This document shows positions 11,765-22,300 of a DNA stretch of 64,000 nucleotides, piece by piece; positions within the stretch are counted from its first letter, which is position 1; each line of letters begins with the position of its first letter. Below the pieces are notes generated by a model. It was given only the letters and a program-made list of their open reading frames with translations. It ran no database searches and was not told where the DNA came from. Source of the stretch: Rhabdophis nuchalis (Eukaryota > Chordata > Lepidosauria > Squamata > Natricidae); the NCBI GenBank assembly GCA_039707465.1, contig CM077643.1:66032605-66096604 (forward strand), in the 5' to 3' direction. Position numbers and translations under genes: made by a program.

Positions 11765-12198
11765 TACCGTATTTTTCAGAGTATAAGACACACCTTTTCC
11801 CCCCAAAAAAGAGGGCGAAAATCTTTGTGCGTCTTATACTCCGAATGTAGCTCCGCCCATGTGGTCTGTGCATTGGTCCGGCGAGGGTGCAGGAGCTGGG
11901 CATTGGAACAGGGCAGGCAGATCAGAGACAGCTGGCTGATTGCTGGCTTGCCAGCTCTGCTGCTGGTTTCCTGGAGCACGCAGGCAGCGGAGGAAACCTG
12001 TGTCGTGGTCTCCTCCTTCTCCTACCTCTGCACATTGAGGAGGCTGAGCAGCAGCAGCAAGGAGAAGGTAGACCTCCCGAGCCATGAGAAGCAGCTGTCA
12101 GCGATGCCCTTGGGGTGAAGACGTTTCGAGCAGGGAAGGCTTGGCCCCCTCAGGAGCCGCTGCCTGAAAAGTGATCGTGGAAAGAGCCGTGCACTCTC

Positions 12199-12296
12199 CT
12201 CCTCCTCCGCAGACTCGCCTTCTCTTTTTTTCTAGCGAGATCTGCCGCCTGAAACGGATCTGGCCAGAAGAGAAGGCGAGTCTGCGAAGGAGGAGG
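12199..12296. repeat. Internal inverted repeat (28-bp arms)
   Basis: Positions 12199-12226 and 12269-12296 are complementary with one mismatch over 28 bp and a 42-bp spacer. It lies in the left half of the TIR transposon. Confidence 0.85.
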
Positions 12297-12615
12297 AGGG
12301 GGCTGCAGGAGAATGTGCAGGAGCTGAATCGCCTTTCTGCCCACTCACCCACAGGCAGAGACAACACACGCACACACACACACACACCCCAATCCGAATC
12401 AGTCCTAATTTTTGGAGGGACAGCGGGCGGAAAGGGGATTCAGTTCCTCCGTGTTTCTTTCTTTACTTGCAAACCAGAGAGCCCGAGTGTGAAAGGAGGG
12501 GGCAGGGAAGGCTGGAGAATCTCTGGGAGACTTATTCCCCTTCAACCTAAAGGTCACCTCCAGCTTGGTGATGGCGATGGCCAGGACGATCGCCAGCATG
12601 AACCAGTCCCTCCTG

Positions 12616-14593
12616 GCTTGCTGTTCCTGTTCCTGGCGGTGACGGACGAACCTTGGGGTTCGTCCGCCGTTTTGTTCTTTTTTCTGCCCCTAACGGGGCG
12701 GGGTGCCCCTTTTTTGGGGGGGACCCTCCGTAGGACTGGCTTGCCTGGACTGGTTCAGCCTGGCGGCAGCTGGGAAACAGTCCTTGTCTTCAATCTAGGT
12801 GGAAGAAGACATGCTGCGGGGGGCTTGGTTCCCTCCGCCAACGGAGGACAGTAACAAATAATGGATTTGAAGAGAGCGGAGCGCTCTAGTCGGATGGCTT
12901 TGCCGGGGCTTGGCTGCGAGGTGGAGAGTAAGTGACTTTAAACTTATTTTTGCTGACGGCTTGGACTGAAAGAAACGTGGAGGGGGGTGTTTGTTAACCC
13001 CCCCCTCGGATTTATAACAGCGGCGTTCAGAAATGGCTCCTCGATCCGAGGAAGCGGATATTTCTCATCCGGACTTTTGCGGAACAAGTGAAAGTGCTTC
13101 GCGGCTTGTTTCTATACAATGTATCTAAGTCCAGCTTTATTGAAACAATTTTCTTTGTCACTTTCTCCTGCTGGCTCTCAGTTTGGGCGGTGGAAGATGG
13201 CTGCCCTTTGTTCCTAAATGATTATTTTTTCATGGAAAGTTACCAACATCTCTTTGTGACCTGGACTGTTTCTCTCTACCAACGGATGTATTTTTGGATT
13301 AATTGACTCCTTCCCTGGAATGCCTTCTTTGTTTTAATATTTGACTGTGAAAATTGCTTCTCTCTCTGGACTCTATAATTTGTTACAACTTTGATTTGAA
13401 CTTTCTTCTCCGGACTTGCTCCAGCGGCCACACCCAAAAAACGCCATCTTAGTGGCACTGACTTTAACAGCTCACCATGGCTTCAAAAAAACAACCAGAA
13501 AATCCAGGATTGGAAGAAAGGATGACAGCTATGGAAGCAGTGTTACACTCCTTGGTGCTGGAAATTAAAGAGTTAAGAAAAGACCATTGCAGCTCTAAAC
13601 GTGAGCTTTTAGAAATACAGAAAAAATTGATGGAGAATACACAGAAGACCGAGGTGTTGGAAGTGGGGTTGGCTGGGGCAAAGGGAGAACTGAAAAATGT
13701 TAACAGTGAAATTGGAGATTTGTCTGGTCGTATGTCTAGGATGGATTTTGAAAGGATGTCATATTTTTTAAGATTTCAGAATATTTTGGAGGAAACTGGT
13801 GAATGCCTTCCTGATCTCATGAGCACAATTTTAGCAGACTATTTACAAAAACCCAAAGATGAGATCAGGGGGGACATTGACCTAGTTTACAGAATAAATT
13901 CAACATATGCCAGGATAAATGAAGTACCCAGAGAGATACATATTAAATTTGTCAGAAGGTCGACTAGGGAGGGAATCTTGAAGGCGCAGAGAGTGGGTCC
14001 GTTAATTTATCAACAAAAGGAAGTCGCTATCTTGAAGCAGATCCCAAAAAAGATTAGGGAGGTGAGGAGGAAGTACTCCTTATCTAAAAAATTGTTTAAT
14101 CACGGGATTTGGTTTAAGTAGGCGATGCCAGAAGGGATGTTGGTGTTCTGGGAAGGAGGAAGAGTAAGGATTAAAACAGTTGCTGAGGCGGAAGCCTTTC
14201 TTAAAAAACATTCCTCTATCCTGGGGGAAGATCTAGGGGGGACAGAGGGGGCCACAGCCCCGCCCGCTGGGGGCCAGGAAGGAGAACAAGAAGACACAAT
14301 TGCCAAGAGACTTAGATCTAAAAAATGACTTTGCTTTTTATTAATACAGTATAACTTTTACCTGGATGTTTGTACACGATTGCCAGCATAGAATTTAGAA
14401 TTTATGATGTATGCATTTGTTTTCACCTTGTAGTATTATTGAAAAATGTATTACCAATGTCTTATTAAGAAGCCCCGGAGGGACCAACGACCTCGACGTG
14501 AAAGTTCTCAAAATATTTTTGTATTGCACCCTACCCCTACCCTACCTTAAAAAATTTGTAAAAACCAATAAAGCTTTTTCAATATAAAAAAAA
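12616..14593 (+). mobile_element. L1 derivative with ORF1 only (HAL1-like), 15-bp TSD
   Basis: The 15-mer AACCAGTCCCTCCTG occurs at 12601-12615 and 14594-14608. Between them is a 1978-bp element: a GC-rich 5' leader (12616-13476), an L1-type ORF1 (13477-14328, one nonsense codon), a 3' untranslated region with an AATAAA signal near 14567, and a short poly-A tail touching the right duplication. There is no trace of ORF2 (endonuclease or reverse transcriptase) between the ORF1 stop and the tail. With both boundaries and the duplication intact, the loss of ORF2 happened before insertion, so the copy was moved in trans by another L1. This matches the HAL1 (half-L1) organisation described in mammals. 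It sits inside the TIR transposon 11765-15414. Confidence 0.8.
13477..14328 (+). pseudogene. L1 ORF1 protein, one nonsense codon
   Basis: The start is the ATG in CACCATGG (good Kozak context). Residues about 10-95 form a heptad-rich coiled coil (blocks such as ERMTAMEAVLHSLVLEIKEL), as in the trimerising stalk of L1 ORF1p. Residues about 90-180 correspond to the RNA-recognition-like domain, with DLVYRINSTYARINEVP and PREIHIKFVRRSTREGILKA, and the following KEVAILKQIPKKIREVRRKY to the C-terminal domain. A TAG at 14119-14121 follows WFK; the frame then continues without shift through PEGMLVFWEGG and ends at a TGA at 14326-14328, about 283 codons in total. The most likely lesion is a single TGG to TAG change. 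The protein would coat L1 RNA in the cytoplasm. Confidence 0.75.
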
Positions 14594-14766
14594 AACCAGT
14601 CCCTCCTGCCTCCCCCCCCCCCGTCTCTAAATTTGCAGCAGCTGCTGCTCCTCATCTCTCCTGCCCATTTTGTGGAGTCGGGCGCCCTTTCCTCCTTTCC
14701 CATGAGTGTGGTGGCGGGGAAGGAGTCTCTGGTGGCTGCAACAGCAGCAAATCTGCTGCTGCCAGT

Positions 14767-14990
14767 GGCTGGAGCGCAACCCTGGGCAGCCAGCTCCGGC
14801 TCTCCCTTTTCTGAGCATATCCCGTGGTGGTTGTAGCTGGGCGGCGGGGCTCTTGCCAATGCTGCTGTTCCTGCTGCTGCTGTGAATGGAGAGTAGCAGT
14901 GATGGCAAAAGCCCTGCCGGTGCCGGAAGTAACAGGACATGCTCGGGGAAGGGAGAGCCGGAGCTGGCAGCCCAGGGTTGTGCTCCAGCC
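14767..14990. repeat. Internal inverted repeat (42-bp arms)
   Basis: Positions 14767-14808 and 14949-14990 are complementary with two mismatches over 42 bp and a 140-bp spacer, and pairing continues outward in part. It lies in the right half of the TIR transposon. Confidence 0.85.
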
Positions 14991-15565
14991 TCCACGCTAT
15001 TGGAGGAGGGAAGCAAGCAGCTGCCAGGCAGGAGGACCACCACGCTTTCCCAATGGGTGGGAGGTTGAAGGGGTGACCACCAGCGCAAGAGAAAGACTTC
15101 AAAGTCAGTGGAGGTGATGTGTGGCTGGCATGCCTTACTCCGACTTTCATTGGGTGCAAAATGCTTTTAAAAATAAAGTTTTGGGGGTTTTTTTTGTTTT
15201 TTTAAAGGGTTAGGGGTACAGTTTTAAGACTTGTGCACTTCAAGTGCCAGAGTTGAAGAGTTGTAAAAAGTATATGTGGTTGTAAACATTATTCTGCTAT
15301 ACTGATATTTTATTAAATAATATATTTATATTTTGAACCACTTGGTTCAAAATACTTTTTTCCTTGTTTTCCTCCTCTAAAATCGGTGCGTCTTATACTC
15401 CGAAAAAAATGGTAGTCATTGATTGTACCATCTTTAGTAGCCATACATGCAACAAATTATTTCCTGTAATTTTGTATCAATCTCTCATATCTTTGTAGGA
15501 ATACTGGTCAATTTATCTATAGCAAACTGTTTCAACATTTTTGGGATTCCTAAAATGACCACCAT

Positions 15566-15895
15566 GATTTTTCTGTGAGGTTTTGTTGTACAGTTTGACT
15601 TAGTTATCGCAAGACAAGCACCAATGTTATACTTAATGAGTTACGACTTCTGCCTTAATGAATTCCAGTTTTACTTTTCACGCTTAGATGCAGTAGTTAA
15701 GTGAGCCATCATGTAACTGTGTCTTGTTACTTTCTCTGCTGGCTTAGCCATTGACTCTACTTGTAGGAAGTTGGCTGTCAAGCTCACAAATGACAGTCAC
15801 ATAGCCAGAAGACTGACACAGGTTGCGAAGTGCCCAAATCTCAATCATGTCATTATGGGGACGCTGCAAGTTTGTATGTGTGAGAACCAGATGTA
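15566..15895. mobile_element. Degraded copy of the AGGTAGTCCTC-type TIR element
   Basis: Blocks such as GTTAAGTGAG, TTTCTCTGCTGGCTTAGCCA, TTGACT and GGGGACGCTGCAAG occur in the same order as in the better copy at 24275-24651. Ends are eroded, so the limits are approximate. Confidence 0.45.
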
Positions 15896-15919
15896 AAGTT
15901 ACTTTTTCATAGCTAAACA

Positions 15920-16598
15920 GGGAAATTGTTAAAGATGACTAGGGGACTGAAGGTTAAAACATATGAAAAATGTTTGCAGGAATTGAGTATGTCTAGTCTA
16001 ATGAAAAGAAGTACTAGGGGTGAGATAATACCCTGTTTCCCCAAAAATAAGACCTCCCCGGATAATAAGACCAATCGGCCTTTTTCGCGCATGCGCTAAA
16101 ATACCCCCCCACACACACACACACAAATAAACCCTCCCTGAAAATATTACAACATAGCAGCAGCCATGAGGTGACCATGCCGGCCACCTCCTGCACCTCA
16201 AAAATAATAAGACTTCCCTGAAAATAAGGCCAAGTGCTTATTTTGGGGGTCAAAAGAAAATAAGACCCCGTCTTATTTTTGGGGAAACACGATAGCAGTG
16301 TTCCAATATTTGAGAAGTTGCCATAAAGAGGAGGAATGTCAGTCTATTTTTCAAAGCATTGGAAGGCAAGAAGCAATGAATGGAAACCTGAGCAAAGAGA
16401 GAAGCAATCTAGAACTAAAGAGAAATTTCCTGACAATAAAAACAATCAACCAGTGGAACGGCTTGCCTTCAGAAATTGTGGGTGCTCCAACATCAGAGGC
16501 TTTTAAGAAGGGGTTGGACAACCATTTATCTAAAATGGTATATGGGGTTGAACTAGAAGACCTCCACGATCCCTCTTAGTTCTTCTATTCTGTTAAAC
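15920..16598 (+). mobile_element. CR1-type LINE, 3' end, split by a MITE
   Basis: The part 15920-16028 and the part 16295-16598 together match the end of the longer copy at 24655-26125. The open part (16298-16576) encodes an RSNLELKRNFLTIK and INQWNGLPSEIV series, which is the conserved C-terminal tail after the reverse transcriptase in CR1 elements. It ends near TCTTCTATTCTG, the ATTCT-type tail that, as I recall, marks the CR1-L3 lineage in snakes. Strongly 5'-truncated and interrupted at 16029-16294. Confidence 0.75.
16029..16294. mobile_element. TA-flanked MITE nested in CR1
   Basis: Left end TACCCTGTTTCCCCAAAAAT, right end (reverse complement) TATCGTGTTTCCCCAAAAAT; the 25-bp ends match at nearly all positions. 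Internal AATAAGACC-type motifs repeat in both orientations. Comparison with the uninterrupted CR1 copy around 25785-25800 shows the element replaced a single TA by TA...TA. A related element lies at 61611-62195. Confidence 0.8.
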
Positions 16599-17802
16599 AA
16601 GGTCTACCTGTACATTTCTTCATGGCAGGGTCATGAATGCCAACTTTAGCTAAGACAAGAAAAACCTTTAAGTATTTAGATGTTGTTCTTGAATTCTTTG
16701 TGACTGCTTGAACAATTTAATGCTGTGCTTTTGTAGTGAGTTTATTATGACTACCCTTATTGAAAAGATATACTATGGTCCCAAGTTGTCCTCATTTCAG
16801 ACACTTTATTTGTTGATTTTCTACTCACTGCAGTCAAGAAACACTTAAAATATAAAGTACACTTGGTATTAGACTGGATTGGTGGAGCTTCAAAACTTTA
16901 TAAATAGTTTTCTAACCTTTTCCAGGCTAAAGGGCATTATTATTGTTACTGAGATTTTCAGGAATTTCTTTTGAGTATAGTATGATATACATCTAGAATG
17001 TGTGTTTGTGATAGAGGGAACAATTATTTGTGAGACTGATACAAAGTAGTCATGGTCCAATTCAAACAGCCACTTTTACAGCTAATTATACTTATGATAA
17101 CTTATAAGTTTAATTGAACTGATTGAAGGAACAATTAATATTTTTTCACACTGCAATATAACATGCTGAATATGAAATAAATGAAATAACTGATTTGGTA
17201 TTGATTGTTCACTTATATGTGCTTTGACATAATTTTAATCATAATTTAAATTTTTAATCATAATTTTAAAATTTATAAATATTTTATGTTTAATGATGTT
17301 TATATTTTTATCCTACTGGACACAAGTTTTAGTAATATAGACATAAAGTTGCAAACCAAGAGACAGGAGTGTGGAGTGTGTACTTCATTTTCATGCCAGG
17401 TTCGCAGTTTTTAATATCAGGAGAAAGCTAGGATTATCTCTGAAACTGTTGGAATAAGACCAAGAAAGTAGCTCTTCATATCACATATAATAAACTAATG
17501 AAATTTCCAGCCAGAAAATAAGGTTATGGCGGTGCTCTTTGATAGCTTTCAAGAAGTGTTAGGTTAATAAATGGAAGACAAACATTTTGGTGCTTTTAAT
17601 TTTTAATTTTGAGAGAATAACTTATTTTGAATCAGAAATAGTATACATCTAAAAAGCAGAGAAGAAGGCAATTTCTTCCACATTGTAATAGTGAGCTTCC
17701 CATAGTTGTATCCAGGAAGCTAAGCTGATCTATCAGGACTCTGTTTTTTCATGTAGATGTATTTTTATATATTCTTGTATATCAGAGCATGTGTTTTCAA
17801 AA
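16599..17802. other. FOXN3 intron, AT-rich, nothing recognised
   Basis: No protein-coding sequence, transposon terminus or structured RNA is recognisable in this stretch. Confidence 0.5.
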
Positions 17803-18356
17803 GATTTTGACTTATGACCAGTTACTTAAATTACCATTAGAAGTTATAACACTCAACAAAAGTTACTTACAAAGCATCCTCTAAGTTAGGACTGTCACCA
17901 TCACTATTGCCCTGTGGTTCACATGATCACATTATTTGGTGATTGACGATCCAGCTCACATTTACAATCAACTAAACCACGGGTGTCAAACTCGTGGCGT
18001 TACATTGCCATCACAATGTATCACAACATTTTCCCTTTGTGGAGCTGGGGTAGGCGTGGCCTACATGTGACGCATCTGGCCTACAGGCTGCCAGTTTGAC
18101 ACACCTGGGTTAGATTGTCCTCTGGTCATATGATCATTTTGTGACTTTTTGGGGAATTTTCCAGAAAAAAATACACCTTGGATGGATTCACTTAACCACT
18201 ATGTGATACACTTAATGATTATGTGACTCACTTAATAACCATTGTAAAATGGTCATAAAATCAAGTCCTGTCATGTGATGACCCAACATGGCTGCAAAAA
18301 TGTATAACCAAAATTCAAGGGTCAATTGTGATCATAAATCAAGGATTATTTGTAAT
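17803..18356. mobile_element. AGGTAGTCCTC-type TIR element copy with nested MITE
   Basis: It contains the family blocks TGACTTATGACCAGTTAC, TGGTCATATGATCA, TTCACTTAACCACTATGTGA and AATCAAGGATTATTTGTA in the order seen at 24275-24651, but is longer and diverged. The hAT-like MITE at 17978-18107 interrupts it. Confidence 0.5.
17978..18107. mobile_element. hAT-like MITE (CACGGGTGTCAAAC termini)
   Basis: The left end CACGGGTGTCAAACTC and the reverse complement of the right end CAGGTGTGTCAAACTG are inverted repeats with few differences. The 130-bp interior is non-coding. The flanking 8-mers (aactaaac and ggttagat) do not match, so the target duplication has decayed or the ends are slightly misplaced. 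Confidence 0.55.
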
Positions 18357-18527
18357 TACAATTACATAGAAAATAACATTTGAGCAGACTTCATTTTTAA
18401 ATTGGAAAGAACTGAATTAGCAAATATTGGATCTCAACTGGGAATGTGTGCATTGGGTGACTCAATTTTTTTTAATGGATGACCTAATTTTTTTATAAAC
18501 CAGCAAACCAGAAACCAGCAAAAAACA

Positions 18528-18732
18528 TAAATTGCAGACACATGACTGTGGGATATTGCAAACCACCATAAATGCAGGCTGGTTACTGAGCTCCCAAAAT
18601 GTGATCACATGACAATGAGGAGGGAGGCTGGCCATTAGAGTTTTGAGTCAGGTTCAGAAGTACTTTTTGGGGTTTTGTTGTAATTTTGAATTGTCTCTAA
18701 GAAACCAGCCATAAGTTGAAGATTACCTGTAT
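18528..18732. mobile_element. AGGTAGTCCTC-type TIR element, partial
   Basis: It includes AATGTGATCACATGACAATG and CCATAAGTTGAAGATTACCTGTA-like sequence, the right half of the family seen complete at 24275-24651. Confidence 0.5.
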
Positions 18733-18744
18733 ACTTATGCATTT

Positions 18745-18995
18745 ACATATTTATTTATTTATTTATTTTATTAAATTTATACCCCGCCCTTCTCCTTGTT
18801 AGGACCCAGGGCGGCGCACAGGCATTATTAAAACCACAAAAATACAATAAATATCAATTTAAAATATATTAAATTAGTTAACCCGTGCTAAAACCCATGT
18901 TAAAAACCTTCCCAAATTATAATTTATATTTTAAAAAGTCAGAAACGGGGGGCTATCCTAGGCCGGCTTGTTGAAATAAATACGTCTTTCATCAT
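18745..18995 (-). mobile_element. L2-type LINE 3' end, minus strand
   Basis: The plus strand begins with a (TATT)n run and then ATACCCCGCCCTTCTCC and GACCCAGGGCGGCGCACAGG, the mirror of the 3' end of L2-type elements. Near 18960-18995 the complement encodes a KTYLFQQAGL-like peptide, comparable with the KTHFFCLAGL ending of the copy at 26207-27168. Only the last part of the element remains. Confidence 0.55.
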
Positions 18996-19226
18996 AAATA
19001 CGTAGGTCCAAGCACTTTGTTTGAAAACCTGGTTGGCTGATATTAATATATAAACTTATATTTGTTGTTTTTTGATATGTATTTGTTAACCACTGCCCCT
19101 TGGACACTTAATAAATTCTGTTTATTCAAAGAATTGAATGGAAAATTTATATACAGATTGGGTGTCTGCATACTGATTGCTTCTAATCACAAATTGTGAA
19201 ATAAATTCTCTGTGAAACTTTATGAA

Positions 19227-19315
19227 AATAGCGATAGCGATTGGATTTATATACTACTCCATAGTACTGAGTCCCTTTTAGGTGAAATAGGGCGGTATAT
19301 AAATCAAATAAATAG
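19227..19315. mobile_element. SINE tail joined to LINE 3' end
   Basis: AATAGCGATAGCGATTGGAT at 19229-19248 is the complement of a Sauria-SINE 3' tail (compare 58725-58757). It runs directly into GGGCGGTATATAAATCAAAT followed by (AATA)n in the opposite sense. It reads as a fusion of two element ends. Confidence 0.4.
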
Positions 19316-19559
19316 ATAATAATAATACTTTATATCACTCTCTGTGATGCCATGATCACATGACATCACAGCTTACTGGAGCCTGGGAGGAAAATGGAAG
19401 CAGTCCACCCCAGTGATGTCATGGAGGTGCAGTTCTGGCTGATGCGGTATACCTTTTGTAGTATAGCATGTGCCACAGTACAGCCATTGAAAACTACTGC
19501 ATTAGGGCAACTAAAGTGTAATTTTTTCAGATGTGGGTTGCAAATCCTGACGCTAACGG

Positions 19560-19691
19560 TTCGCTCATTCTCGTGCGCACACAACGCTTTTGCACATATA
19601 CAGAAGTGTTCAGGCAGGTGGGCAGAGCCTCCTGCTGCCACCACTACTAGTTCACCTGATCCGGGCCGAACCAGGAGCAACCCACTTCTGA
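19560..19691 (-). mobile_element. hAT-like MITE fragment (snake-type TGGTGGGTT end)
   Basis: The reverse complement begins CAGAAGTGGGTTGCTCCTGG and continues TTCGGCCCGGATC and GCAGGAGGCTCTGCCCACC. The same GGTTCCTACCAATTCGGCC style occurs at 61350-61400. The other terminus was not found. Confidence 0.4.
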
Positions 19692-21635
19692 ATTCTTTCC
19701 AGTTCCTGGCCTAGAATAGTAAGGTCAGTAATTTTATTGAAAAACCATGATACTATCAGTTGTGTCACCATGGCAGAATAAAAAAGAACATGTTACACAA
19801 TGACAGATGTTACTCCACTCTGTTGATAAGCAGTTCATTACAGTTAAATGTGTGCAGCTAAGGGCAACAGGTATGATTCTTCTCTCATGGAGACACAGAT
19901 AAAGTTATAGCCCAAAGACACTGAACTCCATACCAAAGATTCAATTTCAGAGTCTCCTCAATAAACAGCAACTGTTAAGCAAGATGACTTTTTCAATAGA
20001 TTTTAATCTCTCTTTCAATGAAACGCTCATAACGTCTTCAAACAGTATTTTATCCTACACGTAACTAGATTTTGTGATCTATTTTGGTTCTCACATTCCT
20101 TGTTGATTGTGTCAATTTAGCAATTTAGGGTTTTGCATTAACCAAATTAAGATCTCCATTTAGCCATTAAGCTCACTGAATAGTATGGTGCCAGTTGCAT
20201 TTTTGTAACCTAATCTGTTTCTGAGATGTTTACAAGAATATAAATGGAGAGGGGTGACTTTTTGAAGATGCATTCTGCTATAAGCATAGTAAAAAGTTAA
20301 AAACCAAAGAAAATATGTAAATTTCTAAAGTTTCTCTTACTTTCTACTTTTCTAATCTTGCCAAATAGAGCATTACTTTATTATTCTCCTTCTTACCAGT
20401 GAAAAGATATCTTCTTTGTCCCAGCCCCATACATTACCTCTACATTTAATTTAGATCCCAAACCACTTGTTAAATGCTGTTACTGTTTTGTCTTTGGAAA
20501 AGATAAAGAGGTTAAAAAGCAAATATTTGACCCATTAATAAAAAAATTGAGTTGTGCATAGCAGTAAGTCCTTTTCCATTGTCCTCTATGCTGAAAATGC
20601 AAATAGCCAAAACATTCTTCCCTTCTTCAAGTCCTTAATTGACAGTGAAACATGTCTCTGTAAAACCTTGGTGCTCAATCAATTAAAAAAATACTTTCTG
20701 CTGATTATTAAATTACACCCACAGGGAAGCGAGGTGTTATAGATCCTGCTCTTCTCTGGGCATTCAACAACACTGAAAAGGAAAAGAATACAAATGGCAA
20801 AGCAAAGTAGTCCTGGCACCAATTAGTCTTGAGATTGTTTAAAGTGGATTGAAATTTGAAGGCCAAAAAAGAGAAGGGAGTGGAGCAGAAGGTCATGAAA
20901 AGTGGCTATGAATCTTATAAAGAGCTTTTCATTTGTTAAGGATAATTCAACAGTTTTGTTCAAACTAATGAGCCAATTCAGTTTGGAAAGCTTGTGAGAT
21001 CATTGTCCTGTGAATGTGGAGGTGCAGCTGATTCTTATAAATGCTAAATGTATTTCTATAAAACAGTCGATGATATAGATTGGGTGGAATATGATGATCC
21101 CCAGATCTTTGTGTGTGTGTGTGTGTGTGTGTGTTTGAGCTCTTGTGCATGACAATTTCTCTCATAGTGTTGCCCACTAGATGTCATGGTCTTTTAAAGC
21201 AGTATTCAGGGATGATGAATGGAAGGTACAATCTAGGAATGAAAATCTTTGTCTCAGAGAGCTAATCCTAGGTACAAGATTTTCCCATCTGGTAGTTTAA
21301 TGAGAAACTACTGCCCAAGGCCCATCCTCCATAATTGCTCTATACATTGTCCCTTTTATTTGAGACTATAGTATAAAGCAGAGGAGTGCTGACAGAATTA
21401 GGTCATCTTTGTCTCTGCCTTTCCCAATGCAGACAAACAGTGGGACAGAGATAAAACTAGCTGGAGTTCGTCTAGTCAGCACACCTGAACGACTACAAGA
21501 AGGATTGGATCTTTTCATCCTGTCACGTCATTCCCTCTTCTTTTAGAATAGTGGAACTTGAGAAAAAATAACAATGTTTAAGAGCTTATATATATGTTCC
21601 TGCTTCATCCAGTATGCATCACTGAGAGAAGATGC
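19692..21635. other. FOXN3 intron, mostly unique; one (TG)n run
   Basis: No gene or transposon is recognised. A (GT)n microsatellite lies at about 21112-21134. Several short open frames have no protein-like features. Confidence 0.5.
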
Positions 21636-22300
21636 TCATAAGAACATAAGAATAGCCTTGCTGGAACAGGCCACAGCCCATCCAGTCCAGCATTCTGTCT
21701 CACACAGTGGTTCACCATTTGCTTCAGGGTATTCCCAAGCAGATGTCTTCACCTGCTTATGATTCCCTGCAAATGGCATTGAGAAATATCCTGCCTATCT
21801 CTCCATCCCTGAGGGTGTCCTTAGGCATCCATAATGATAGCCATTGATACCCTTGTTCTCCATGGACTCGTCTAATCCTTTCTTAAAGGTGTCGAGGCTG
21901 ACAGCTGTCACCACTTCTTCTGGCAGGGAGTTCCATAGACCAGTGATCCTCTGGATGAAAAAGTACTTCCTCTTATTTGTTTGAGGTCTAGCTATCAAAA
22001 GTTTCATGGAGTGCCCCCTAGTTTTAGTGTTGTGCGATAGGGAAAACAGTTTTTCCTTTTCGACTTTGTCCACACCGTGCATGATTTTATAGACTTCAAT
22101 CAGGTCACCTCTCAGGCGCCATCGTTCTAGAGTGAAGAGGCCCAGCCGTTGCAGCCTCAGATGGTAAGGAAGGTGTTCCAGCCCCCTAATCATTCTGGTT
22201 GCCCTCCTCTGCACCTTTTCCATTTCCATAATATCCTTCTGAAGGTATGGTGACCAGAACTGTACACAATACTCCAGATATCTATGGCCTCACCATAGAT
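21636..22300 (-). mobile_element. CR1 LINE, 5'-truncated, minus strand
   Basis: On the minus strand the frame 22229-21795 encodes EKVQRRATRMIRGLEHLPY, then RLQRLGLFTLERWRLRGDL and NSLPEEVV, the conserved tail after the reverse transcriptase of CR1. The 3' end carries TTCTTATG-type short repeats near 21636-21652, like the 8-bp tail repeats of CR1. It is nearly identical to 52946-53590, so both copies are young. The 5' cut is near 22300. Confidence 0.8.

Larger units (their letters stand above)
11765..15414. mobile_element. TA-flanked TIR DNA transposon with nested L1
   Basis: The left end reads TACCGTATTTTTCAGAGTAT followed by AAGACACACC; the reverse complement of the right end reads TACCATTTTTTTCGGAGTAT then AAGACGCACC. 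About 26 of 30 positions agree, giving a 30-bp terminal inverted repeat, with TA as the likely target duplication. Without the nested L1 (12616-14593 plus one copy of its duplication) the element is about 1.66 kb, GC-rich and contains internal inverted repeats (12199-12296, 14767-14990). No transposase is recognisable, so it would be non-autonomous. The superfamily is unassigned; TA duplication favours a Tc1/mariner- or PIF-like origin. Long open frames in the GC-rich flanks have no protein-like composition and are ignored. Confidence 0.65.

Noticed and set aside
12171..12854. 227-residue open frame
   Set aside because: It spans the left half of the TIR transposon and crosses the L1 insertion boundary at 12616, so it cannot be an old gene; GC-rich sequence lacks stops.
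14542..15159. Overlapping long frames on both strands
   Set aside because: They lie in the inverted-repeat, GC-rich right half of the TIR transposon and cross the L1 poly-A tail.
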